From Nitrospira sp. (GTDB taxonomy: Bacteria > Nitrospirota > Nitrospiria > Nitrospirales > Nitrospiraceae): a DNA stretch of 64,000 nucleotides. The stretch covers positions 2,894,001 to 2,958,000 of the forward strand of contig CP126123.1 in assembly GCA_030123605.1 (NCBI GenBank), given 5' to 3'. Below, piece after piece: positions 36,254 through 43,671 of the stretch. A model generated the notes under the pieces. The model worked only from the letters and a program-made list of their open reading frames with translations. It was not told the origin of the DNA and searched no databases. The translations under genes were made by a program, and so were the position numbers. Positions within the stretch are counted from its first letter, which is position 1. Each line of letters opens with the position of its first letter.

Positions 36254-37360
36254 TTATGGTCCATCCTCGCTGTCCAGGTGATGCGCCTTGCGGCCGCCGC
36301 GTGCCAAGGGATTGGCGCGGAGCTGTCCCTCAACCATCAATCTCGCCATATCCGCAGCGCGGGCGACGAGTTCCTGCGCCCCTTCACGCAATTCCCGGCT
36401 GTACCGCACCGCGAGGACATTCCGTTCCATGTCCTCGGCGCTCCAGCCACGCGAATGGGCGATAAACGGGAACTGCGGAAACTGGCAGCCGACTTCGGCG
36501 AAAAAGGTCATCAGTTGTCCGGCGACACCCTGCACGTTGTCTTGCCCGCCCGTGATGATGAAGGCCGCCACTTTGTTTTTGAGGAGGTGTCTGTTGGCGA
36601 TCGTTTCCTGGTTCTGGATGCAATTCATCCGTTCGACCATCTTGTAATATAGGCTGCTGGCGTTGCCCCAACGGATCGGAGTCGAAATCAGAATCACATC
36701 TGCCCAATGCACGATCGCCTCATACACCCGATCCATCTGGTCGGTCGGATCCATCTGCGTGATCGAACAGGGCCAGGTGCAGGCCTCCGCCGCCTTCGAA
36801 TAGAACCCTTCACAGGGTCGAAACTTCAGTTCCCGCAGCGTAATACCTTGAGTCTCCAGCTGGAGAGCGGTCCGGGCATAATCTAGCGCCACCTCCAGCA
36901 GAGCATCCGAGGTACTGTACCGTGGATGGTTCTGCGTCATCGCCGTGGTCGAGATCCCCACCACGCGAATCGGGCCTGCGGCGCGGACGATCGGGCGCGC
37001 GAGCGGATGGGGTTTGTGCGGCTGCCGCTGCCTCTTTGTCGCCGAGGCAAGGTCCACGTAGAGTCGGCCGTTCTCTTCCTTGGTCGCATAGACCGGGACC
37101 TGATCCTGCTCATATCCCGGTTCGCCATGACCGGTTTTGTAATGGAACTTCCAGTAGTGCCAGGGGCAGACGACGTAGTCGCCGTCGAGCCGTCCTTCAC
37201 CAAGCGGCCCGCCGATGTGATTACAGATCCCTGAAATCGCCGCGAATTGGCCGTCCTTGTAACTCAACGCCAGCGGCGTCTGGCCGCAGACGACCTGCTG
37301 GAGGGAGTGGTGTTTGAGTTCGTCGACCGAGCCGACCTCAGTCCAGTTGGCATCAGGCAT
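36254..37360 (-). CDS. Rieske [2Fe-2S] domain fused to an NAD(P)H/FMN-reductase-like flavodoxin fold
   Basis: A 368-residue protein. Residues 1-105 are a Rieske ferredoxin with both ligand pairs: C46-x-H48 in GICNHIGGPLG and C65-x2-H68 in VCPWHYWKF. Residues about 130-345 are a flavodoxin-like NADPH-dependent FMN reductase/iron-sulfur-flavoprotein-type domain (IRVVGISTTAMTQNHPRYST; ILISTPIRWGNASSLYYKMVERM). A cysteine pair in EACTWPC may bind metal. The fusion suggests electron transfer between flavin and the Rieske cluster in one polypeptide. Electron donor and acceptor are unknown. It has no clear operon partner; palindromic repeat R1 lies upstream. Confidence 0.88.
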   Translation of the reverse strand: MPDANWTEVGSVDELKHHSLQQVVCGQTPLALSYKDGQFAAISGICNHIGGPLGEGRLDGDYVVCPWHYWKFHYKTGHGEPGYEQDQVPVYATKEENGRLYVDLASATKRQRQPHKPHPLARPIVRAAGPIRVVGISTTAMTQNHPRYSTSDALLEVALDYARTALQLETQGITLRELKFRPCEGFYSKAAEACTWPCSITQMDPTDQMDRVYEAIVHWADVILISTPIRWGNASSLYYKMVERMNCIQNQETIANRHLLKNKVAAFIITGGQDNVQGVAGQLMTFFAEVGCQFPQFPFIAHSRGWSAEDMERNVLAVRYSRELREGAQELVARAADMARLMVEGQLRANPLARGGRKAHHLDSEDGP

Positions 37361-37383
37361 GTCCGGTTCTTTCAGAGGTCAAC

Positions 37384-37626
37384 TCTAGCAGGATACGGAA
37401 AAAGTCCGCCAGCGGCGTTCTCGCATCACTCAGAGGCTCACCGTACGACCTGGGTGAACGTCTGTTCCCACAGGCGGTGGGTGGGCTGGTGAGACCGGTC
37501 TACGATTCGCCGCCAAGACACGGCCGGCTCACCGTCTCGCCGGCGTCCGCAAACGTGACGCTCATTATGCTTCGCGTCGCGGACCTCGCTGCGGCCTTGC
37601 TGGACGGCCTGTTTGCGCATCCTGCA
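37384..37626. repeat. Palindromic intergenic repeat R1 (interrupted)
   Basis: Left arm GCAGGATACGGAAAAAGTCC and right arm ending TTTGCGCATCCTGC (37607-37625 region) are imperfect inverted copies, with GTCCGCCAGC opposed by GCTGGACGGC. Compared with repeat R2 at 48715-48842, the centre carries about 115 extra bases (roughly 37447-37560). The gap between the genes that flank it is otherwise empty of coding signals. Confidence 0.7.
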
Positions 37627-37714
37627 AGACTGTTCAGTGTCGTCTCACACCGCGACATCTGTGGTGGCTACAGGGCTCACAATGAGTTTTTCCGCAGCCT
37701 GCTCGGTTCGTCGA

Positions 37715-38176
37715 TCATAGACGCTTCTCCTCAAGATCATACACATCGAAATACACGTAGACGGGACGATGTGTCGGCACGTATTTCGGGATGTACTCCT
37801 CCATATACGCCTGCACCGGCGGCGCCATCTCGGAGAGACGCAAGTCCCGCATTTTGTTGTTCCACTCAATGACGGCCTGTCGGTCTTGTACCTGGCTGTG
37901 GGCCTTGATCCAGACGCCAAGCTCCTCATCCGTCGCTCCGGTTGCCACGACCTCCTTGAACTGGTCCGGAGTAATCCCGGCAAATGTAAACCAGAGAGAG
38001 GCCAACGAACAGGGCCAATAGTTGTATTCTCCGTTCATGCCCAAGAGGAACGCCCGGCATTTGTCCGCACATCGCGCCGCGATGACGTAACCGCCGAGCA
38101 TCTCGCGCGTGCTGCGAGGATAATTCTTCCGGAGATCCTTGGCCAGCTTCTTGACGTTCTCGAGATCAGCGCTCAT
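37715..38176 (-). CDS. DUF5069 domain protein
   Basis: A 153-residue protein carrying the DUF5069 pattern: LRKNYPRSTREMLGGYVIAARCADKCRAFLLG, then a YNYWPC segment, FAGITPDQFKEVVATGATDEEL and a WNNKMRDLRL stretch. These are small, helical, cytoplasmic proteins of unknown function common in Nitrospirota and Planctomycetes-like genomes. AAGGAGGCGTTACG precedes ATG at 38176. Cysteines 36 and 40 in ARCADKC are not part of the usual pattern I recall. No operon partner is obvious. Confidence 0.82.
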   Translation of the reverse strand: MSADLENVKKLAKDLRKNYPRSTREMLGGYVIAARCADKCRAFLLGMNGEYNYWPCSLASLWFTFAGITPDQFKEVVATGATDEELGVWIKAHSQVQDRQAVIEWNNKMRDLRLSEMAPPVQAYMEEYIPKYVPTHRPVYVYFDVYDLEEKRL

Positions 38177-38347
38177 CGTAACGCCTCCTTGTGTTTCTTT
38201 CTCATAGAGGAAGAGGCTGCTTGATGCCCCTGCTCGTTGAGCTTGGGAACAAGCTTGCACCCGATCACTCCGCGGCGCCAACAACCACCACTTTCATAGA
38301 AGTTCTTCACTCCTGGCCAATGAGAGAACTGGATCTGTCGCTCATCG

Positions 38348-38737
38348 CTATTGCTCTGGTACCAATAGGGGTGCCCCTTTCTCCTTAAGAAAAAAAACCA
38401 AAAACTTCGCAGGCGTTGTATCGCTCGCGTTCCGTCCTCCAACATGAACATCGTTCGGACCTTCGTAGAAGGTCTGTCCCGCCGTCAACGTAACCGGTTG
38501 ATGGCCTTGCACCTGCATGATGATGGAACCCTCTAGCACGTACACAAAGACATGCGCATTATGACGGTGCGCCGGGTCACTGGCTCCAGGAGGATAATCG
38601 ACCGTAATCATCACGGCTTCCTTGCCTGGTATGTCTAAAAGATCTTGTGATGTAAGCGGTGTAACCTTCGCTTGCTGAGCAAGCAGCGGCGTGCCCATAA
38701 AAAACCACAGGCTGATGGACAAAAGAATCTTCTTCAT
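38348..38737 (-). CDS. Exported cupin-domain protein
   Basis: A 129-residue protein with a signal peptide (ILLSISLWFFMGTPLLAQQ) and a single cupin barrel. Metal ligands are seen in DPAHRHNAHVFVYVLEGSI (His, His, Glu) and in GPNDVHVG. Such small periplasmic cupins are often RemF- or ChrR-like and may bind metal or act in stress protection. AAAGGATTGGAGTG is directly before ATG at 38737. The remaining frame upstream to 38845 shows no similarity. Confidence 0.88.
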   Translation of the reverse strand: MKKILLSISLWFFMGTPLLAQQAKVTPLTSQDLLDIPGKEAVMITVDYPPGASDPAHRHNAHVFVYVLEGSIIMQVQGHQPVTLTAGQTFYEGPNDVHVGGRNASDTTPAKFLVFFLKEKGAPLLVPEQ

Positions 38738-38893
38738 CACTCCAATCCTTTTTAGGCTTAAAGCGATTCGAGCCAGCTTCAAGCATCGCTGCGACACCAG
38801 ACAAAGCACGTGGTTCATATCTATGGCTGGCAAAGGGCCTAGCAATAGGATCTCTCCATCAAACTCCGAATCGCACTCTTTACATTCGTCGCG

Positions 38894-39265
38894 TTACTTT
38901 TTCGTACCCGTGTCGTAGTAAAACCGTTCGTTGACGATCTTCCCGTTCTTCCATTTCGCGACCGACACCTGTTCCAAACGCATCGGCTGGTCGTTCGTCG
39001 CGATGAATTCCATGACGCACTCATAAAAGGTCACGTTCTCGCCGACGCCGGACGCCGTGACGTGAAACCCTTTCCACTCCTTGACACCGTTGAGAAACTG
39101 TTTCTCGCGTTCGATGTTGGCGGCGAGCCCCTTCGTGGGAGGATTGGCGTTGTCCTGCATGACCGTGTCCGCATCGTAGAACTCGTGCATCGCGTCAATG
39201 ATCTTCCCCTGCTGAATGTGGGTCAAAAGCCCCTGCAGGCGTTGCTGAAGGATCTGGTTGCTCAT
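38894..39265 (-). CDS. SnoaL/NTF2-like protein
   Basis: A 123-residue cone-shaped NTF2-like protein: helical start (LLTHIQQGKIIDAMHEFYDADTVMQDNA), then alternating strands ending in WKNGKIVNERFYYDTG. Members act as enzymes (cyclase, isomerase) or as binding modules; no catalytic residue can be assigned. GGAGACGAG precedes ATG at 39265, which overlaps the stop of the upstream VOC gene (ATGA). It is the last gene of a five-gene stress cluster. Confidence 0.85.
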   Translation of the reverse strand: MSNQILQQRLQGLLTHIQQGKIIDAMHEFYDADTVMQDNANPPTKGLAANIEREKQFLNGVKEWKGFHVTASGVGENVTFYECVMEFIATNDQPMRLEQVSVAKWKNGKIVNERFYYDTGTKK

Positions 39266-39705
39266 CTCGTCTCCTTTCGTGGTTGCACACGTGGTGGTTT
39301 GGTGAACGTGATCCCGGCTTGTTGCACCTCCTGATAGGGGAGGAGCCACACGAGCGATTCGTCGCTCAGATCGCCGACCTGAATCCGGTTCCCCCAGGGA
39401 TCGCGGAAATCACATCGGAAATCGGGGTGCAGTTTGAGTTTGTATTTCTTCGTCAGTTTGCGTCGAACTTCCTTGATTTGATCGGCATCCCTGACCATCA
39501 GGCCGAAATGCTTCACCCGATCCGGCTGAAGCTCCTCGACCTCGAAAATCGCCATGAACTGATGCTCGCCCAGTTTGCACCAGGCGGCGCCTTCGCCGCC
39601 CCGCAACATCTTCAATCCGAACACATCGGCATAAAACTTCACGGCCTTCTTGGCATCCGTAACTTCGATCACGATGTGATTACATCCATAGACCTGGACA
39701 GCCAT
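39262..39705 (-). CDS. VOC-family protein
   Basis: A 147-residue glyoxalase-fold protein: NHIVIEVTDAKKAVKFYADVFGLK at the start, HQFMAIFEV, VKHFGLMVRD, and a DPWGNRIQVGDL ending. The metal-binding pattern of His/Glu is present in both halves (NHIVIEV; HFGLMV; IQVG with Gln rather than Glu), so catalytic metal binding is uncertain. It overlaps the SnoaL-like gene by four bases and follows the DsbA/FrnE gene by 12. A bleomycin-resistance-like or glyoxalase-like role is possible. Confidence 0.85.
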   Translation of the reverse strand: MAVQVYGCNHIVIEVTDAKKAVKFYADVFGLKMLRGGEGAAWCKLGEHQFMAIFEVEELQPDRVKHFGLMVRDADQIKEVRRKLTKKYKLKLHPDFRCDFRDPWGNRIQVGDLSDESLVWLLPYQEVQQAGITFTKPPRVQPRKETR

Positions 39706-39717
39706 CCCGGTTCCTCC

Positions 39718-40359
39718 TTAACTGGTGACCCGCTCGATCGTAGAGACGAAGGTCTCTACCGGTTGCGCGCCAGATAGGGTGGCCGTTCCGTTCAAGACGA
39801 AGTACGGGACGCCCCTGATCCCCAGCCGATGTCCGCGCGCCTCCTCCTGTCGCACTGCCTCGACGCCTTCGTCCGTCTGCAGCAGTCGCCCGACCTTGTC
39901 CCCGTCCAGCCCGGCTCGGACAGCGAGAGTTACCAGTGTCTCGGCCTGCCCGATATTCAACCCCTCGGTGAAGTAGCCATGAAACAATTCTTCCACCATC
40001 GCATCCTGACGGTGGTGCTGCCCGGCAAACCAGATCAACCGGTGCGCGTCGAACGTGTTCGGAGTTCGTTCGATCCGATCGAACATGAAATCGATGCCGG
40101 CACCGGTGCCGACTGCAGCGACGCGCTCTTGAATCGCCTTCATCTCACCGGGACCGCCGAACTTTGCTTCGAGATAGGCGCGGCGGTCCATCCCGACCTT
40201 CGGCATGGTCGGGTTGAGCTGAAACGGACGCCAGAGGACCGGGGTTTCGCCTCGCCCTTTCGTCGTATCCAGCGCCTGTTCCAGCCGCCGCTTGCCGATG
40301 TAGCACCAAGGGCAGACCACATCGGAATAGACTTCAATCGCGATGGACCGACCGGTCAT
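39718..40359 (-). CDS. DsbA/FrnE-family thiol oxidoreductase
   Basis: A 213-residue thioredoxin-fold protein with the FrnE-type CPWC site (C16-P-W-C19, in YSDVVCPWCYIGKRR) and the cis-Pro loop GIRGVPYFVLNG near the end. No signal peptide, so it should act in the cytoplasm, as FrnE proteins and 2-hydroxychromene-2-carboxylate-isomerase-like DsbAs do, possibly as a disulfide isomerase under oxidative stress. Its ATG overlaps the pirin stop by four bases, which suggests coupled expression. Confidence 0.9.
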   Translation of the reverse strand: MTGRSIAIEVYSDVVCPWCYIGKRRLEQALDTTKGRGETPVLWRPFQLNPTMPKVGMDRRAYLEAKFGGPGEMKAIQERVAAVGTGAGIDFMFDRIERTPNTFDAHRLIWFAGQHHRQDAMVEELFHGYFTEGLNIGQAETLVTLAVRAGLDGDKVGRLLQTDEGVEAVRQEEARGHRLGIRGVPYFVLNGTATLSGAQPVETFVSTIERVTS

Positions 40360-41240
40360 GACAAGTGCCCCATTTTTCCCGCCTGATAGTCCTGTACGGC
40401 CTGAATGATTTCGTCGCGTGTGTTCATGACGAATGGACCATACCGGGCGATCGGTTCTGCAATCGGCTCGCCGCTCAGCACGAGGATCGTCGCGTCCTCC
40501 TTGGCCTCGACCGCCACCCGTTCACCCTTCTGCCCGAGCAATGCGATGTCCACTTCCCGCACGACCTGCGATCCGTTCACCGTCACCCGTCCATGCAGCA
40601 CGAACAGCGCCGAATTGAATCCTTCCGGCAGGGCCAGGTCGATCTGATGTCCGGCCTTCAGCCGCACATCATACAGATGAACCGGACTGAAGGTCTTGGC
40701 AGGACCGTTCACGCCGCGAAACTCGCCGGCGATCACGCGCAACAGGCCGGCTCCTCCACCGAGGTCCACCGCAGGAATATCGTCGCTCACCAGCGTCTGG
40801 TACCGCGGCGCGGACATCTTGTGCGCCTTCGGCAAATTGACCCAGAGTTGGATGCCCTCCAGCAGGCCGCCCTGTCTGGCAAATTCCTTCTCATGCAGCT
40901 CTTCATGTACGATACCGGAGGCGGCGGTCATCCACTGCACATCGCCAGGACCGATGACGCCGCCGCTTCCGGTCGAGTCCCGATGCGCCACCTTGCCGTG
41001 GTACATGATCGTGACCGTCTCGAATCCCCGATGAGGATGCTCCCCCACGCCCAGTCGCCTGTTCGTCGGCGGAAACTGCGCCGGCCCCAAGTAGTCCAGG
41101 AGCAAAAACGGTGACAGCTGCTCCTCGACGCCGGCCCCCGGAATCATGTTGCGGACCGGAAACCCATCGCCGACCATATGTTGAGATCCAGCCTGATAGA
41201 CCCCGACGAGTTCCTTGGTGATTGACGTATCTGTTCGCAT
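40356..41240 (-). CDS. Pirin-family protein
   Basis: A 294-residue bicupin. The N-terminal half has the pirin metal-binding pattern: EHPHRGFETVTIMYHGKVAHRDS (two His), then H in GIVHEE and Glu in LHEKEF. Pirins bind iron and may act as quercetinases or redox-sensing regulators. GGGAGGCGGAC before ATG at 41240. It stands between a DoxX gene and the FrnE gene; the overlap with the latter is four bases. The family is sure; the reaction is not. Confidence 0.92.
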   Translation of the reverse strand: MRTDTSITKELVGVYQAGSQHMVGDGFPVRNMIPGAGVEEQLSPFLLLDYLGPAQFPPTNRRLGVGEHPHRGFETVTIMYHGKVAHRDSTGSGGVIGPGDVQWMTAASGIVHEELHEKEFARQGGLLEGIQLWVNLPKAHKMSAPRYQTLVSDDIPAVDLGGGAGLLRVIAGEFRGVNGPAKTFSPVHLYDVRLKAGHQIDLALPEGFNSALFVLHGRVTVNGSQVVREVDIALLGQKGERVAVEAKEDATILVLSGEPIAEPIARYGPFVMNTRDEIIQAVQDYQAGKMGHLS

Positions 41241-41310
41241 GTCCGCCTCCCTTGCCATGTCTCTGTCGGTGTAAACCCGCCACACTCGAAGGAATCCAGA
41301 CCGCGGTGGG

Positions 41311-41757
41311 TCAGCCCACTCGTTCTGCAACCAGTCTATCCGCCGACCATTTTCCTGCTCCGGTGGCGAGGAGGGCCGCGCTGATCCCGATGACCAGGAG
41401 ATGATATTCAAAGCCTTCGCCCTGTTGCTGGCCGAACCAGTTCATGAAGAACCCGTGCGGAATGTGCGTCGTGACGATGGCGCCCAACATGATGATGATA
41501 TAACTGGCCGCGGTGAATCTGGTCAGGAAGCCGGCGAGCAAGCCCAGGCTTCCCAACGATTCTCCTATGATGATCAGAAACGCCACGATCCAGGGCAATC
41601 CCATCTTCTGGGTAAAAAACCCCATCGTGCCGTCGAAGCCGAAGCCGCCGAACCACCCGAGCAATTTCTGCGCACCGTGGGGAAACATCACCAATCCCAA
41701 CGTCAGCCGGAGGATCAGGCCAGACCAGCTCTCATCCGTGTCGAATAGCGCTTTCAT
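41311..41757 (-). CDS. DoxX-family membrane protein
   Basis: A 148-residue four-helix membrane protein with the DoxX start ([25 protein letters not shown]), [23 protein letters not shown], and [15 protein letters not shown]. It is the first gene of the cluster with pirin, FrnE, VOC and SnoaL-like genes. AGGAGGTACCGAA precedes the ATG. Homologues are induced by electrophiles or disulfide stress in other bacteria; here that is inference from neighbours. A promoter candidate is about 90-120 bases upstream. Confidence 0.92.
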   Translation of the reverse strand: MKALFDTDESWSGLILRLTLGLVMFPHGAQKLLGWFGGFGFDGTMGFFTQKMGLPWIVAFLIIIGESLGSLGLLAGFLTRFTAASYIIIMLGAIVTTHIPHGFFMNWFGQQQGEGFEYHLLVIGISAALLATGAGKWSADRLVAERVG

Positions 41758-41848
41758 TTCGGTACCTCCTGTAATCGACCATTGACCGCCTGACTCCGCC
41801 CACCCTTTTCGGATCGCCCGGCGAAAAGCCGATCAAGCCGACCCCAGT

Positions 41849-41876
41849 ATAATAGTTCTAGTTAGGATCAAGTCAA
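41849..41876 (-). promoter_or_regulatory. Promoter candidate for the DoxX-pirin-FrnE-VOC-SnoaL cluster
   Basis: On the minus strand TTGACT (41876-41871) and TATTAT (41854-41849) are separated by 16 bases, about 90 bases before the DoxX start codon. The spacer contains the partly palindromic TAACTAGAACTA, which could be bound by a MarR-type repressor. This is a weak inference. Confidence 0.45.
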
Positions 41877-42034
41877 GTCGTGATTTGCTCTACAAGAGGA
41901 GAAGCGAGACTGTTTCACCCGTAACTTCAGGTCGTTGCGTTGAAAGAATGGTCCGGAATGCGAGGAGTGATCGAGAACCGGGGGGGCTGGAGCTGATGTG
42001 GGAGCAAAGGGGCAATCCTAGGTCCGCTCGCGGC

Positions 42035-42514
42035 TCATTTTCTTTCCTTGATCGCCCGCTCCACGTCACGGCCGGCTTCGCGCGCCTTGATGGTCTCGCG
42101 GCGATCGTACTGCTTCTTCCCCTTCGCCAACGCCAATTCCACCTTGGCATGGCCACGCTTCGAAAAGTAAATCCGCAAGGGCACGAGGGTCAGGCCCTTC
42201 AGTTGGGTCTTCCCGATCAGTTTATTGATTTCCTTGCGATGCAGCAGAAGCTTCCGCTTGCGGAGGGGATCATGGTTCATGAGGTTGCCGTGCGAGTAGG
42301 GACTGATGTGGCAATGTTGCAGGTAGACTTCACCGTCGTCGACCGAGGCGTAACTGTCTTGCAGATTTACTCGCCCTTCGCGCAGCGACTTCACTTCGGT
42401 TCCTCGCAGGATGACCCCGGCTTCGAACTTCTCCTCGATGAAATAATCGTGGTAGGCCTTGCGATTGGTCGCCACCACTTTGTACTGATCGTCTTTGTCG
42501 TGGTTTTTGGTCAT
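42035..42514 (-). CDS. smpB: SsrA-binding protein SmpB
   Basis: A 159-residue tmRNA-binding protein for rescue of stalled ribosomes. Signatures: [40 protein letters not shown], a [10 protein letters not shown] segment, [33 protein letters not shown], and the basic C-terminal tail [10 protein letters not shown]. Length is normal. tmRNA (ssrA) itself was not found nearby. It is divergent from the DciA-like gene (52 bases between start codons). Confidence 0.97.
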   Translation of the reverse strand: MTKNHDKDDQYKVVATNRKAYHDYFIEEKFEAGVILRGTEVKSLREGRVNLQDSYASVDDGEVYLQHCHISPYSHGNLMNHDPLRKRKLLLHRKEINKLIGKTQLKGLTLVPLRIYFSKRGHAKVELALAKGKKQYDRRETIKAREAGRDVERAIKERK

Positions 42515-42566
42515 ATCACATCGCCGTCGGCTGTCACGGGCAAGCGCATTTTGTTATGATGCCGCC

Positions 42567-43070
42567 ATGAACGGGCAGAACAGACTTGATTCATTCGGCA
42601 CGATCCTGGCCGGCCTCGCCCATCGTCTGGGGCTGGAAAGCAAACTCTTCGAAGCGCGTCTGCGCCGCCAATGGCCAGACATCGTGGGCGAACCGATCGC
42701 GGCGCACACGCGCCCGGATCAAATCCGGTTCAAAAAGCTCTGCGTCTTCGTCCGCAATTCGGTGTGGCTCCAGCAACTCACGTTCCTCAAGCCGGTGCTG
42801 TTGCAGAAGGTGAACGAGACGGCGGGGCAAACGCTGGTGACGGAGATCGTGCTGCGCATCGGAAACTGTGCCGCGGACCCATCACCGGTCCCGCACCACG
42901 CCGCCCCCGAGCCGAGGCCGGCAGAACCGACCGCCGAACTGCTCCACGAAGCGGCGTTCCATACTCAAGGCATTCAGGATCAGGCACTCCGCCGTCAGCT
43001 GGCTGCCGTTATGGTCCAGTCTTTGATCCGGGCGGAGTCGCCGTCGCATCCCTCACGACAGGCCCCTTGA
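42567..43070 (+). CDS. DUF721/DciA-like protein
   Basis: A 167-residue protein with the DUF721/DciA core: a LGLESKLFEARLRRQWPDIVGEPIA stretch near the start, then FKKLCVFVRNSVWLQQLTFLKPVLLQKVNE. DciA loads or assists the replicative helicase DnaB in bacteria without DnaC. Its place beside gyrA, gyrB, dnaN and dnaA agrees with a replication role. The C-terminal 60 residues are Pro/Glu/Ala-rich and likely flexible. The start ATG at 42567 has only a weak ribosome site. Its 3' end overlaps the converging gene by 62 bases. Confidence 0.82.
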   Translation: MNGQNRLDSFGTILAGLAHRLGLESKLFEARLRRQWPDIVGEPIAAHTRPDQIRFKKLCVFVRNSVWLQQLTFLKPVLLQKVNETAGQTLVTEIVLRIGNCAADPSPVPHHAAPEPRPAEPTAELLHEAAFHTQGIQDQALRRQLAAVMVQSLIRAESPSHPSRQAP

Positions 43071-43629
43071 ACAGCTGCCGCGAATAGGCCGCCGTGGCCG
43101 CGCTGTCTTTTCCCTGCGGGAGCGGTCCGATGCGGCCTTCTTCCTCCTGCCCGTCAAGACGATAGAACCCGCGCAAGGACCGTTCGAACCCTTCACGCAC
43201 CGACTGGTCTTCGCCCATCACGTACTTGTGCAACATGTCCGGTTCTGTCCAGCCCTCATCGGTAAAGATATAAATCGCAATCCGTCGATACCGTCCCTGC
43301 GGATCATCGGGCGTGGTCGGATGGATCTTCATGGGGCCGAAATTCCGGCTTTCTCGGCCGACTTTCCTGAATCGCTCGATCAGCGTTTCGATTTCCGTAT
43401 CGCTGGTCCAGGATGGAACGTGAACCGCAACCAGCGTACGCTCCTGGGAACCGATGCTGTAGGGAGGAATCGACCGGTCCGGCCGACTGAGAAACATACC
43501 GCCCCAGATCAGCGCGAAGGAGCCGAACAGGACACCCAGCGCCATCTTCACGACCGTATCCAGCGGACGTTTACTGCGGGAATCGGCGGCGGTTCCGGCC
43601 GGAGGCGGAGTCGGGTGGTTCATGGCCAT
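43009..43629 (-). CDS. Single-pass membrane protein, unknown function
   Basis: A 206-residue protein with an N-terminal cytoplasmic tail, one transmembrane helix at about 27-47 (VVKMALGVLFGSFALIWGGMF), and an extracytoplasmic domain (TLVAVHVPSWTSDTEIETLIERF; RRIAIYIFTDEGWTEPDMLHKYV). ATG may be at 43629 or 43623. It follows gyrA by 42 bases on the same strand, so it is probably co-transcribed. The gene end overlaps the DciA-like gene on the other strand by 62 bases. I do not recognise the family. Confidence 0.78.
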   Translation of the reverse strand: MAMNHPTPPPAGTAADSRSKRPLDTVVKMALGVLFGSFALIWGGMFLSRPDRSIPPYSIGSQERTLVAVHVPSWTSDTEIETLIERFRKVGRESRNFGPMKIHPTTPDDPQGRYRRIAIYIFTDEGWTEPDMLHKYVMGEDQSVREGFERSLRGFYRLDGQEEEGRIGPLPQGKDSAATAAYSRQLFKGPVVRDATATPPGSKTGP

Positions 43630-43671
43630 GGTAAAGGAATGCCGGCTGCAGCCGCTGCGGCCTGCGGATGG

